Shown here piece by piece: positions 46,328 to 55,073 of a stretch of 64,000 bases of DNA. Source of the DNA: Mongoliitalea lutea (GTDB lineage: Bacteria; Bacteroidota; Bacteroidia; Cytophagales; Cyclobacteriaceae); assembly GCF_014652135.1 (NCBI RefSeq), contig NZ_BMYF01000001.1, positions 332,484 to 396,483 of the forward strand. The letters are read 5' to 3'. A program made the translations under genes and the position numbers. The notes beneath the pieces were generated by a model. The model searched no databases. It saw nothing but the letters and a program-made list of their open reading frames with translations, and was not told where the DNA came from. Every line of letters begins with the position of its first letter. The first letter of the stretch is position 1.

Positions 46328-47218
46328 CTACTTTTTATTGCTGACCTTGTACAATATACCCAGTGCAAGAGCTTGCGAAAATTGAATTCCTGGATCCATA
46401 TCAATATCGTAAACATTAATACTTGTGAAAGTAACGTCTACATATTTTGTAATTTTAGCAATCACGGTAAAATCCAATCGATGATCTATAGTTTTAAATG
46501 CCAAAGTCTCATAATTAGCAAATAACTGATAGCGAGAATTGATGCTTAAATTTTCAGAAATCTTTTTGTTGTAGGTTGCAAATAGTTGAAAAGCTAGCCA
46601 TTCAGTGCGTATGTTTTGTCCAATCGGAACACCATAATTACCCGGAATATTATCACTAATCGCAGAATTACTTACAAATGTAAATCTAGGAGATAGAGGA
46701 GCTAATCTTAACGCAAAGTCACTATTTGGTTTATACTCTAAACCAAAACCTGTAGTCAAAAATGCTGGAGCAAAAAATCCTGAAATAAGTCTGTTTTCTG
46801 GCCCTGAAAAATCAAATCCATCTGTGAATTGGGTGATAAAGTTGAGAGATGAAAAATAACCCCATTTATCATTAATTTTATAACCAATTTTTGAATCTAA
46901 AAAAATCCGGTCATTGGACTTTCTAAACTCCTGACCTTCATTTTTCACAACCCCATAGATTAACTCAAGTTGATTATCCCAAGAAAACTTATCTTTTGCA
47001 TAATTGGCTTTTCCTGTAGCAATGGAACCAAATGCAATTGAGTTAACTCCCCCTGCTTTCCAGTTACCACTAAACGATGCTTGATTAAAATTAAAACCAA
47101 TACTAAATTCAGAGTCCCAATAGGTCGTGTCTTGCGGCAAATCAGTTGAAGCCCCATCTTGAGCTTGTAAACCATTGAAAATAATGATAAATAAAATTAA
47201 TGATAAAACTTTTCTCAT
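46328..47218 (-). CDS. DUF3078 outer-membrane beta protein
   Basis: The ATG at 47218 (MRKVLSLILFIIIFNGLQAQ) begins a signal peptide; 296 residues. It has a DUF3078 pattern: WDSEFSIGFNFNQASFSGNW near the N-terminus, AGGVNSIAFGSIATGKANY, then alternating amphipathic strands (WGYFSSLNFITQFTDGF, LRLAPLSPRFTFVS) suggesting a beta-barrel-like envelope protein. Function unknown. Confidence 0.8.
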   Translation of the reverse strand: MRKVLSLILFIIIFNGLQAQDGASTDLPQDTTYWDSEFSIGFNFNQASFSGNWKAGGVNSIAFGSIATGKANYAKDKFSWDNQLELIYGVVKNEGQEFRKSNDRIFLDSKIGYKINDKWGYFSSLNFITQFTDGFDFSGPENRLISGFFAPAFLTTGFGLEYKPNSDFALRLAPLSPRFTFVSNSAISDNIPGNYGVPIGQNIRTEWLAFQLFATYNKKISENLSINSRYQLFANYETLAFKTIDHRLDFTVIAKITKYVDVTFTSINVYDIDMDPGIQFSQALALGILYKVSNKK

Positions 47219-47384
47219 TTCCTTGAAATTTAAAATTCTAAAACACATTTATTTTTAAATGTAAAAGATGATTTTTAAAACTCCACAAAATTTCAAATAA
47301 TTGTTGGCAATAAAAAACGAATTATAAATGAATATAAACCTAATCTAAAAATCAGAACTTACGTTTAGTAACAAAAAAAGAATT

Positions 47385-47945
47385 ATGAGAAGTTTAATCC
47401 TTTTGGCCTTTTTTCTATGTGCTTGTAGCTCTATTGACATCTTCAAAGAGAAGATGGAAGTAAGACCTGTTCCTTCCTATCAGACATTTGTCATTGTCAA
47501 TCAGGAGGCAAAAATAGCAGGTTTTCAAGATACATTTTTGGATGCAATTGCATCAAGTGGCCTACAAAATTTTTTGGAAAGCCAAGGTATGGTTTATGAT
47601 AAAACAAACCCTGATGTAGTTATCCGATATACATCCAACCAAGACCCCAGACAAAAAGAAACTTATAACGCTCCTATGATGCCAATGTGGGGAATGCGTG
47701 TTTGGGATCCATGGATGTTTGACCCCATGTGGAATAACCGAATGAACCCAATTTCAACAAAGAACTATGAGCTATTTCAATTTATTGTAGATTTTATAGA
47801 CCCTACCCAAGAAAAGCTTGTGATCAGGATTACTGCTGTCACTGAAACAGCCAATCCCCGGGAAAAACAAAAAAAACTAGAAAAAGCCGTAAAATTAGTA
47901 GGTAAAGCTTATCTTGAACATACAAACAATCAACCCAAACGATAA
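47385..47945 (+). CDS. DUF4136-like lipoprotein
   Basis: A 186-residue protein with lipobox FFLCAC (Cys ~12 or 14). The mature part follows DUF4136: SYQTFVIVNQEAKI, DAIASSGLQNFLESQGM, NPDVVIRYTSNQDPRQ. A Met/Trp-rich insert (PMMPMWGMRVWDPWMFDPMW) lies at ~104-123. Family function unknown. The stop TAA shares a base with the ATG of the next gene, so the two are coupled. Confidence 0.75.
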   Translation: MRSLILLAFFLCACSSIDIFKEKMEVRPVPSYQTFVIVNQEAKIAGFQDTFLDAIASSGLQNFLESQGMVYDKTNPDVVIRYTSNQDPRQKETYNAPMMPMWGMRVWDPWMFDPMWNNRMNPISTKNYELFQFIVDFIDPTQEKLVIRITAVTETANPREKQKKLEKAVKLVGKAYLEHTNNQPKR

Positions 47946-48268
47946 TGGTTACTAAACGAATCAAATCCTTAAAAGAATTTTATCCCTACTACTTATCAGA
48001 ACACCAAAATCCCACTTGTAGAAGGCTGCATTTTATTGGAACAGCCCTTGTATTTATGGTATTATTTTTAGCTATTTACCTCGTGAATGCATGGATTTTA
48101 TTGCTTATTCCATTAATTGGCTATGGATTTGCTTGGATTGGCCATTTTTTTTATGAAAAAAATAAGCCAGCAACTTTTCAATATCCATTGTACAGCTTAG
48201 CATCAGATTTTATTCTGTTTTTTGATCTATTAATGGGAAAGCAAAAGTTCAATCCAAAAAATAAGTAA
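47945..48268 (+). CDS. DUF962 / Mpo1-like membrane protein
   Basis: A 107-residue protein with the DUF962 start SLKEFYPYYLSEHQNPTCRR followed by LHFIGTAL and two or three hydrophobic helices (VFMVLFLAIYLVNAWILL, IGYGFAWIGHFFYEKN). Yeast Mpo1 of this family is a fatty-acid 2-hydroxy dioxygenase; the conserved His residues (H20, LHFIG, GHFFYEKN) are present, but activity here is inferred only. Confidence 0.8.
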   Translation: MVTKRIKSLKEFYPYYLSEHQNPTCRRLHFIGTALVFMVLFLAIYLVNAWILLLIPLIGYGFAWIGHFFYEKNKPATFQYPLYSLASDFILFFDLLMGKQKFNPKNK

Positions 48269-48307
48269 AAAAAAGTCTCTTTTTAATTTTTATTGATTTT
48301 TCTCAAT

Positions 48308-48315
48308 TATATTTG
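48308..48315 (+). promoter_or_regulatory. possible -7 box (TATATTTG) of the response-regulator gene
   Basis: TAnnTTTG, 42 bases before the ATG at 48358; no matching -33 box at normal spacing. Confidence 0.35.
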
Positions 48316-48357
48316 TATATTGTTTTTTGTATTTCACAACACCTTATTTGAAACATA

Positions 48358-48714
48358 ATGCTAAAAATAGTTTTAATTGATGACGATCCGATTAGTTCGT
48401 TTGTTACAGAAAAATTGATTTCAAGTAACATTGATTGTCCTCACATTATTTACAAATATCAAAGTGCTATTGAGGCATTAGAGAAGGTATCTTCTATAAC
48501 ACCTAATTTTTTATTTTTAGATTTAAACATGCCTGAAATGAACGGCTGGGATTTTCTAGAAAGATATGAACCATCCGATTATAAGCCTGAGGTCTATATC
48601 TTAAGTAGTTCTGTTGATGAAAGGGATATTTCCAAAGCATCCAATTATGAAATCGTAAAAGATTATATTTCTAAACCATTGATAAAGAAATTCATCAAGA
48701 AAATTTTTGTGTAG
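48358..48714 (+). CDS. stand-alone receiver-domain response regulator
   Basis: A 118-residue CheY-like protein with the acidic pair DDD near 8-10, the phosphoacceptor Asp in FLFLDLNMPEMNGW, Ser/Thr in ILSSSV, and Lys in SKPL. No output domain. Likely partnered with a sensor kinase elsewhere; no kinase gene lies nearby. The promoter region upstream is AT-rich. Confidence 0.9.
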   Translation: MLKIVLIDDDPISSFVTEKLISSNIDCPHIIYKYQSAIEALEKVSSITPNFLFLDLNMPEMNGWDFLERYEPSDYKPEVYILSSSVDERDISKASNYEIVKDYISKPLIKKFIKKIFV

Positions 48715-48778
48715 CTTTTTTACAAACCTGTAAACATCCTCATTTTTTTAATTGTTATATTCATGGAATTAAATTTTG

Positions 48779-49270
48779 ATGAATATGGCTAAAATAAGTT
48801 TAAAGCTGATTGAGGCATTTAGAAAAACTGTTAAGAAACTTAAAAACAACGCTCCATATCAATGGGGACATATGGGAGCCTGCAATTGTGGTAATCTTGC
48901 ACAGGAATTAACACAGCTAACAAAAGCGGAAATACACCAATTTGCAATGCAGAAAAGCGGTGATTGGAACGATCAATTGATCGATTATTGTCCGACAAGT
49001 GGCTATCCTATGGACTTGATGATTTCAAAAATGACAGAAGCAGGGTTGACTATAGATGAGCTTAAACACCTTGAGCGTTTGTCAGATCCAAAAATTCTTC
49101 AAAAAATTCCATTTGAACGCAGAGAGAAAATGGAAAAAAACAGGAAAGAGGATGTAATTTTATATATGGAAACATGGGCTGATATCTTAGAAAATGAGTG
49201 GCTTAGCCAAAATCCTGTCACCCTTGAAGAAATAAGTAATAAAAATATCCCATCAAAAGTATTGGCTTAA
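48779..49270 (+). CDS. conserved protein with GACNCGN motif, unknown function
   Basis: Start at ATG 48779 (MNMAKISLKLIEAFRKTVKK; an ATG at 48785 is also possible); ~163 residues, helical, soluble. It has a Cys pair in GHMGACNCGNLAQEL and a third Cys in DYCPTSGYPMDLM, a pattern that could bind metal or a cofactor. It looks conserved in Bacteroidota but belongs to no family I recognise. Lies between a receiver protein and the acidic protein gene. Confidence 0.6.
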   Translation: MNMAKISLKLIEAFRKTVKKLKNNAPYQWGHMGACNCGNLAQELTQLTKAEIHQFAMQKSGDWNDQLIDYCPTSGYPMDLMISKMTEAGLTIDELKHLERLSDPKILQKIPFERREKMEKNRKEDVILYMETWADILENEWLSQNPVTLEEISNKNIPSKVLA

Positions 49271-49339
49271 ATACATATTTTAACGTATTTAGCAGCAGAC
49301 AAACCAAGTTGAAACTAATATTAAAATCATTATCACACT

Positions 49340-49543
49340 ATGGAGGAATTAGATGACGATTTCGACGAGTTCGATGACTTTGAAGAGGATGAGTTTGCAG
49401 AAGATTTCCAAGACGAAGTCTACGATGCAGACGAAGAAAACGAATTGATTGATGATAATTTCGTTGACTTCGATGACGACGACGACTTTGATGATGATTT
49501 CGACGATGAAGATTTTGATGACTTCGATGACGAAATTGACTAA
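49340..49543 (+). CDS. hyperacidic 67-residue protein
   Basis: Of 67 residues, 30 are Asp and 13 Glu, with no Lys or Arg, arranged as repeats of FDD and DFDD. No other motif. Short conserved acidic proteins of this kind occur in Cytophagales, but the function is unknown; binding to basic proteins or metal is a guess. It starts at 49340 with a typical gap and ends just before a terminator (49552-49580), supporting it as a real gene. Confidence 0.6.
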   Translation: MEELDDDFDEFDDFEEDEFAEDFQDEVYDADEENELIDDNFVDFDDDDDFDDDFDDEDFDDFDDEID

Positions 49544-49551
49544 TCAGAAAT

Positions 49552-49580
49552 GCAGCGAGTACTTAATTCGCTGCTTTTTA
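49552..49580 (+). terminator. terminator after the acidic-protein gene
   Basis: GCAGCGA (49552-49558) pairs with TCGCTGC (49568-49574) followed by TTTTTATTTT. Confidence 0.8.
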
Positions 49581-49660
49581 TTTTAAAGGCTTTGAAGGAA
49601 AGTGCAACCGCCTTATCTTTGGAACGTTTAAAAAAGAGAAAACTATTAAACAGTCATATC

Positions 49661-49801
49661 ATGTTACTACAAATTTTCAGTTCTCCAATTGAGTCAGGAG
49701 CCCAGCTATTCTTGTTGATTGTTTGCATCCTTGTAGGATTAGGTGCAGGACTTTCAGCTATTGATTTCAGAAACACCGTCTCCAAAAAAGACGAAGAATA
49801 A
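49661..49801 (+). CDS. small (46-residue) single-pass membrane protein
   Basis: The ATG at 49661 gives 46 residues: a short N-terminus (MLLQIFSSPIESGA), one hydrophobic helix (LFLLIVCILVGLGAGLSAI) and a charged tail (NTVSKKDEE). The frame continues upstream but lacks support, and the terminator at 49552-49580 separates it. No family known. Ends at a bidirectional terminator shared with the peptide transporter. Confidence 0.45.
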   Translation: MLLQIFSSPIESGAQLFLLIVCILVGLGAGLSAIDFRNTVSKKDEE

Positions 49802-49830
49802 AAAAAGGAGGCTTTCCCTCCTTTTTTTAT
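49800..49830. terminator. bidirectional terminator
   Basis: A-run and GGAGG pairing with CCTCC and a T-run around loop CTTTC, between the small membrane protein gene and the convergent transporter gene. Confidence 0.85.
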
Positions 49831-49840
49831 TGTCTTTCTA

Positions 49841-51403
49841 TCAATGCACATTTCCCATCATTTTTCGAATTGGTTTACTCAATAATAATAAGAGTAAACC
49901 TGTCCCGACAGTAGTAGCGACAATCATCAAATACTGGCTTGGCATCTGTGCCAATGCTTCTTCCGTACCCCCACTCGCCTCACCTGCAATCAGTCCGGCA
50001 ATCAAATTCCCCAAAGAAACCGATAGAAACCAGATGCCCATCATTTGACCTCCATATTGTGCCGGTGCCAGTTTGGTAACCAAACTCAACCCTACAGGAC
50101 TCAAACTCAGCTCTCCAAAGGTATGGAGCATATAAGTAAAGATTAACCAAGTTGGTGCAGCCAAATCTCCCGATGCAGCAATCTTGGCAGCAAAATACAT
50201 AACTAAGAAACCTAACCCTAACAATAATAATCCAAATGCAAATTTCAACGGAGAACTAGGCTCCAAATTCCTTCTACCTAACCATACCCACATAGCACCA
50301 AAAAAAGGAGCAAAAAGGATGATAAACATGGAATTTACAGATTGAAAGTATCCTGCTGGAATTTCCCATCCAAATAAATCCCGATCTGTAAAGCGCTCTG
50401 CAAACAAATTCAGGGTAGAACCTGCCTGCTCGAAACCAGACCAAAACAAAGCGGAAAACAAAAAGAGAATAGCAATCACTCCCACTTTCTTTTGATCGGA
50501 CAAATCTAAGCCCCCGAAGAAAATAACATAGCCTAAATAAAGAACTGCGACTGCAGCAATAATATTCCCTGAGGCTTTGGCAATTACCGTAACATCAATC
50601 GGAATCACTCCCAAAAAAAAGAGTAATAGCATAAGCGCAAAGATGGCTCCAATCATCAAAATAGCCCGTTGTAACTTCTCTTTTTTCCGTAACTCCTCTG
50701 AAGTCACAAATGAAACTTCTTCTCCATAACCGTAAAGACTTCCCCCCGTCAACTTATATTGAATCAATCCTATGACCATTCCCAATCCAGCCAATCCAAA
50801 GCCCAAATGCCAATCGTAAATAGCCATAGTACTGCAAGCAATTGGAGCAATAAAAGCACCAATATTGATACCCATATAAAAAATTGAAAATCCAGCATCT
50901 CTTTTAGAGCTACCAGCAGGGTACAATTGCCCAACGATAGAGCTGATATTTGGCTTTAGCAAGCCAGTGCCCAAGACGATCAAAATCAATCCTAGAAAGA
51001 AGGAATTGGTATCTAATGCGGTTAAGGATTCTTTGACCCCCGTTTCTGGAGATATCCAAGCCATCAAGCCCGGCAAAGCCATAGTAAAGTGACCTAAAGC
51101 AATGATAATCCCACCGTACCACACTGACTTTTTTAACCCTAACAAACGGTCTGCAAACCAACCACCGGGTAAAGCAAATAAATATACGCCCATCGTGTAC
51201 AGCCCGTAGATAGCCCCCGAAGTTTTATCATCAAAACCCAAACCTCCATCGGCGATGGCAGCAGTCATAAACAAGATTAAAAGAGCTCGCATACCATAGT
51301 AACTGAAGCGTTCCCACATTTCTGTGAAAAACAAAGTCATCAATCCTTTGGGATGGCCAAATAGGGTTGGGCCAGGAAACAAATCAATCTGTTGATCTTT
51401 CAT
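49841..51403 (-). CDS. POT-family peptide:H+ symporter
   Basis: A 520-residue protein with ~12-14 membrane helices. Signature ETEMWERFSYYGMRALLILF (ExxERFxYYG, proton coupling) lies near the N-terminus, and the second POT signature lies around FSIFYMGINIGAFIAPI. It imports di- and tripeptides with protons. Monocistronic, with an AT-rich 295-base region shared with divergent pckA. Confidence 0.95.
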   Translation of the reverse strand: MKDQQIDLFPGPTLFGHPKGLMTLFFTEMWERFSYYGMRALLILFMTAAIADGGLGFDDKTSGAIYGLYTMGVYLFALPGGWFADRLLGLKKSVWYGGIIIALGHFTMALPGLMAWISPETGVKESLTALDTNSFFLGLILIVLGTGLLKPNISSIVGQLYPAGSSKRDAGFSIFYMGINIGAFIAPIACSTMAIYDWHLGFGLAGLGMVIGLIQYKLTGGSLYGYGEEVSFVTSEELRKKEKLQRAILMIGAIFALMLLLFFLGVIPIDVTVIAKASGNIIAAVAVLYLGYVIFFGGLDLSDQKKVGVIAILFLFSALFWSGFEQAGSTLNLFAERFTDRDLFGWEIPAGYFQSVNSMFIILFAPFFGAMWVWLGRRNLEPSSPLKFAFGLLLLGLGFLVMYFAAKIAASGDLAAPTWLIFTYMLHTFGELSLSPVGLSLVTKLAPAQYGGQMMGIWFLSVSLGNLIAGLIAGEASGGTEEALAQMPSQYLMIVATTVGTGLLLLLLSKPIRKMMGNVH

Positions 51404-51662
51404 TCAGTCTAATAAATAATTTTTTGTCTATACATTCAAATAGTTATACTTACAATGATAAGATTTTTTTCTCGCTTCCTCACACTACTCAACATAAATC
51501 CATTTTCATCAGTAAGACTATTGGTTTTTTGAAAAAATTCAATCAAAACAAGGTTGTTTTTGAAATTATTATAGCTATACTAAATAAGCAAAAATTATTT
51601 TCGAAATCGATTGAAAAGCAAAAAAAAGGACTTTTTACACAGGATTGAAATAATTTTATCTC

Positions 51663-51670
51663 TATCTTTG
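51663..51670 (+). promoter_or_regulatory. possible -7 box (TATCTTTG) of pckA
   Basis: TAnnTTTG, 29 bases before the pckA ATG; the upstream ATTG at 51644-51647 is slightly close for a -33 box. Confidence 0.4.
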
Positions 51671-51698
51671 GGGCTTCATTTGCACAGCTATCCTTTTT

Positions 51699-53306
51699 AT
51701 GGAAACACAAGAATTAATCCTACAAAAACCAACCCAAACCTTATCTTCTTTAGGGATACACACCACCAAACAGGTATTTTGTAACCTTACACCTGCCGAA
51801 TTGGTAGAACATGCACTTCAAAACGGTGAGGGCACACTAACCGATGTTGGCGCATTGATGGCCGATACCGGTGAATTTACGGGAAGATCGCCAAAAGACA
51901 GATTCGTTGTCCTTGATGAACAGACCAAGGACTCCGTATGGTGGGGAGATATCAATATCCCTTTTGAGGAAGAGAAATTTGATCTTCTATTGGACAAAAT
52001 GCTCAACTTCCTGAAAGATAAAAATCTTTACACCAGACAAGCATTTGCAGGAGTCGATGCCCGCTACCGATTAAACCTGACGGTTGTCAATACCTTAGCT
52101 TGGCATAATTTATTTTGTAACAACATGTTCCTCCGGCCTACAGCGGAAGAATTGCAGAACTTCAGTAGTGACTTTACGATCATCTGCGCTCCGGAATTTG
52201 AAGCCGACCCTGCGGTAGATGGCACCAGACAAAAAAACTTTGCCATCATCAACTTTAGCAAGCGCATGCTTCTAATAGGAGGCACAGCATACGCTGGCGA
52301 AATGAAAAAAGGAATTTTTTCTATTTTGAATTATATTTTACCTCATGAACATCGGGTATTATCTATGCACTGTTCTGCAAATATGGGCAAAGATGGAGAC
52401 ACTGCTGTTTTTTTTGGTTTATCCGGTACAGGAAAAACAACCCTTTCAGCAGACCCAAAAAGAGCGCTTATCGGCGATGATGAACATGCTTGGACCGAAG
52501 ACTCCATATTCAATTTTGAGGGCGGCTGCTATGCAAAAGTAATCGATTTGAGCCGTGAAAAAGAACCTCAGATCTGGGATGCCATCAAATTTGGTGCGAT
52601 TGTAGAGAATACACGGTTTTTTCCTGGAAGCAGAACGGTGGACTATAGCAATAAAGAAGTTACTGAAAATACGCGTACCTCCTACCCTATTGATCATATT
52701 TCCAACGCATTGATTCCATCCGAGGCAGGTATTCCGAAAAATATCTTCTTCTTAACCGCAGATGCTTTTGGAGTGATCCCTCCTATCTCTAAGCTGAACA
52801 AGAGTCAGGCAATGTATCACTTCATTTCAGGTTACACTGCCAAGGTAGCAGGAACAGAAGTAGGGATTACAGAGCCTAAAACCACCTTCTCCGCATGTTT
52901 TGGAGCTGCTTTCCTACCCTTGCACCCCACGCAGTACGCAGCTCTGTTTGGTGAGAAGATGGAAAAACATCAGGTGAATGTGTGGTTGATAAACACCGGC
53001 TGGACAGGAGGTCCCTATGGAGTAGGCAATCGCATGAAGCTAGCCTATACCCGGGCCATGATTACTGCTGCATTAGAAGGAGCTTTGGACAATGTAGGCT
53101 ATCGTACCCATAGCGTGTTTGGCGTTGGCATTCCTGAGACCTGTCCAAATGTTCCGGATGAAGTTTTAAGTCCACGGGCAACTTGGGCAGACAAAGAAGC
53201 GTATGATAAAAAGGCTAGAGAATTAGGAGCTGCATTTATCCAAAATTTTGAAAAGTACAAAGAATTTGCCAGCGAAGATATCCTGGCAGGTGCTCCAAAC
53301 CTATAA
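51699..53306 (+). CDS. pckA: phosphoenolpyruvate carboxykinase (ATP)
   Basis: A 535-residue gluconeogenic enzyme converting oxaloacetate and ATP to PEP and carbon dioxide. It has the RSPKDRF motif near the N-terminus, Walker A GLSGTGKTTLSADP, the GDDEHAW metal site, the NIDGV-region equivalent FNFEGGCYAKVIDL, and TAKVAGTEVG. Length and sequence fit the ATP-using class. Ends in a strong terminator. With PrpE and SucC it belongs to the acid-to-sugar side of central metabolism. Confidence 0.98.
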   Translation: METQELILQKPTQTLSSLGIHTTKQVFCNLTPAELVEHALQNGEGTLTDVGALMADTGEFTGRSPKDRFVVLDEQTKDSVWWGDINIPFEEEKFDLLLDKMLNFLKDKNLYTRQAFAGVDARYRLNLTVVNTLAWHNLFCNNMFLRPTAEELQNFSSDFTIICAPEFEADPAVDGTRQKNFAIINFSKRMLLIGGTAYAGEMKKGIFSILNYILPHEHRVLSMHCSANMGKDGDTAVFFGLSGTGKTTLSADPKRALIGDDEHAWTEDSIFNFEGGCYAKVIDLSREKEPQIWDAIKFGAIVENTRFFPGSRTVDYSNKEVTENTRTSYPIDHISNALIPSEAGIPKNIFFLTADAFGVIPPISKLNKSQAMYHFISGYTAKVAGTEVGITEPKTTFSACFGAAFLPLHPTQYAALFGEKMEKHQVNVWLINTGWTGGPYGVGNRMKLAYTRAMITAALEGALDNVGYRTHSVFGVGIPETCPNVPDEVLSPRATWADKEAYDKKARELGAAFIQNFEKYKEFASEDILAGAPNL

Positions 53307-53342
53307 AATCTAACTCTTTTCCGAGTTATAAACCCAAACAGA

Positions 53343-53368
53343 AGGGCGCTGAAAAGTGCCCTTTTTTT
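53343..53368 (+). terminator. terminator after pckA
   Basis: AGGGCGCT (53343-53350), loop GAAA, AGTGCCCT (53355-53362, one G-T pair), then TTTTTT. Confidence 0.85.
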
Positions 53369-53754
53369 ATACTGTGAATAAATTGATATCTTCCTAAAGG
53401 TAGACGTGAGACGCTAGATATTAGAAGTTAGACAAGAGGATCTCACAGAACACACGGAAAGGACAGAAAAATGCGTGGAGAAATATTTTTAGCTAAGAAG
53501 CAGTTTTTGGATGATCGTCCTTAATGTTAATTATATTCTTTTCACACAAGAGCAAAACATCATTTTTCTAAAAAGGCAGGTGTCGTTTTGTTGTTTTCCA
53601 AGAAAATCTCCTAAAAAATACCCTGATCAGGGTATTGTAACTACAACCTATTTTTCAAACCTTACAAGAGTAATAAAATTATTTTACTGACAATTTATGT
53701 CACTAATTTTACTTATATGGAAGTAGTTTTTACCTTACAGAAAAATTTATAGTT
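53369..53754. other. gene-free stretch before the cas operon
   Basis: Holds word-like decayed sequence (GACGTGAGACGCTAGATATT, TCACAGAACACACGGAAAGG) similar in style to the gene-free stretch at 18.1-18.8 kb, then AT-rich DNA that should hold the cas6 promoter. No CRISPR repeat-spacer pattern is present here. Confidence 0.5.
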
Positions 53755-54540
53755 ATGAGGTTTAAAATAAATCTAGCAAGAACAAGTCGAGGAAAATTTA
53801 TTCCAATTAACTATAAATACGAATTATCATCCGTCATTTATAAAATCATCAATAATTCAGATAGTGATTTTGCAAAATTTTTGCATGAATCGGGTTATAC
53901 TGTCAAAGGGAATAGTTTCAAACTATTTACTTTTTCTCAACTAAAATTTGATAAGAGTAAAGTTTACACAAGTGAGCAGCGGATAGAACATCAAGGTGAG
54001 TATGCTTATTTTTACATAAGCTTTTTGGTAGATAAAGCTGCCGAAGAATTTGTTAAGGGATTATTTATTCATCAAAAAATTAGCATTGGCGACAAAATTT
54101 CAAGGATAGATTTTGAAGTAGTTGGGATAGAAGGCTCTACTCCACCAATATTTCAAGAAAAAATGAACTACAGATGTATTTCCCCTTTACTCATAAAGCA
54201 AAAAAGAGCAGATGGAGGTGAAAATTACTTAGCCCCTAATCAGGATTTTTACAAAGAAATACTGATTCAAAACTTATGCAATAAGTCTCTTGCATTTGCA
54301 TTAACAACTGAACATAAATTTTTAACAGAATCCGTTCCTTCGTGTGAATTATTGGTCCATGGAAAAGTATATAAAAAAGGTGTGCGCATTAAACAACACA
54401 CTCATATGGCCTCTCATCTCATAGGGTACATGTTCGAGTTTCAGCTTACTGCACCGGTTGAGCTTCAGGAAATAGGTTATTATGCCGGATTTGGGCATTT
54501 GGGTAGTCAGGGATTTGGGTGTGTGGAGGTGAAACAATAA
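53755..54540 (+). CDS. cas6: CRISPR endoribonuclease Cas6
   Basis: A 261-residue RAMP protein that cuts the CRISPR precursor transcript at its repeats. The C-terminal Gly-rich loop GYYAGFGHLGSQGFGCVEV is the Cas6 hallmark, and a His in the N-terminal half (candidate HQGEYAYFY) may be catalytic. First gene of the locus, separated from cas8b by three minus-strand small genes rather than by the usual short gap. Subtype context is I-B. Confidence 0.85.
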   Translation: MRFKINLARTSRGKFIPINYKYELSSVIYKIINNSDSDFAKFLHESGYTVKGNSFKLFTFSQLKFDKSKVYTSEQRIEHQGEYAYFYISFLVDKAAEEFVKGLFIHQKISIGDKISRIDFEVVGIEGSTPPIFQEKMNYRCISPLLIKQKRADGGENYLAPNQDFYKEILIQNLCNKSLAFALTTEHKFLTESVPSCELLVHGKVYKKGVRIKQHTHMASHLIGYMFEFQLTAPVELQEIGYYAGFGHLGSQGFGCVEVKQ

Positions 54541-54570
54541 AGAAATGATTATCCTAAAACCAACATATTG

Positions 54571-54750
54571 TCAGGATTTAAGAGTGGAAGTTAATTTAAC
54601 CTTTTCGGAACTATCTTTTTTTAGTTTTTCCTTGATCTCTTCGACAAAAGGTGCAAACTTCTTTTCCAAATCATTCATCCTTTCTTTTGACATGGGATTG
54701 ATTGGTAGGTTACGATCATTAAAGCAAATTGGGATGTATTTTTTGGACAT
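54571..54750 (-). CDS. small helical protein on the strand opposite cas genes
   Basis: Start ATG 54750 (MSKKYIPICFNDRNLPINPM); 59 residues, the rest a charged helix (KERMNDLEKKFAPFVEEIKEK, then SSEKVKLTSTLKS). Coding-like composition, unlike the plus-strand frame across it. Function unknown. Third of three minus-strand small genes between cas6 and cas8b; it may be a further part of the same module. Confidence 0.45.
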   Translation of the reverse strand: MSKKYIPICFNDRNLPINPMSKERMNDLEKKFAPFVEEIKEKLKKDSSEKVKLTSTLKS

Positions 54751-54876
54751 AAGTGATACCAAGCGAATTGAAAAACATCTTTACATGCAGCAATTAAATC
54801 CTACATTCCTTCATATTACCTCATATTTATTTTACAGAGGAAACTTAATCAAAAAAACAAAACAGTCATTGTGGAA

Positions 54877-55044
54877 TTACTTTTCTGCTTTTTGTAAGCG
54901 AATAGCTTCCTTCAAAAGCTTTTCCGCCTCTTCCCTACTCAAGCGTACAGCTTTTGATTTCAATAAATTCCATACATTTTCTTTTTCTTCTTTTGTATGG
55001 GCATTAGCAAATGGATTAGGACTGAAGTTAGCTTTTGATTTCAT
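54877..55044 (-). CDS. probable antitoxin-like small protein
   Basis: ATG at 55044 (MKSKANFSPNPFANAHTKEE) gives 55 residues. Two charged amphipathic helices (EEKENVWNLLKSKAV, RLSREEAEKLLKEAIRLQKA). It lies 29 bases after the putative toxin on the same strand, an order seen in BrnT-BrnA modules. It has no clear ribbon-helix-helix motif, so the antitoxin call rests on size, charge and position. Confidence 0.5.
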   Translation of the reverse strand: MKSKANFSPNPFANAHTKEEKENVWNLLKSKAVRLSREEAEKLLKEAIRLQKAEK

Positions 55045-55073
55045 AGACCAAATATATAAAAAAAATGGTGATT

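Noticed and set aside
51367..51648. 93-codon plus-strand frame upstream of pckA
   Set aside because: Overlaps the transporter start on the other strand and consists of AT-rich intergenic sequence rich in Lys/Phe/Ile.
53369..53754. Possible CRISPR leader or array upstream of cas6
   Set aside because: No regularly spaced repeats; only word-like decayed sequence and AT-rich DNA.
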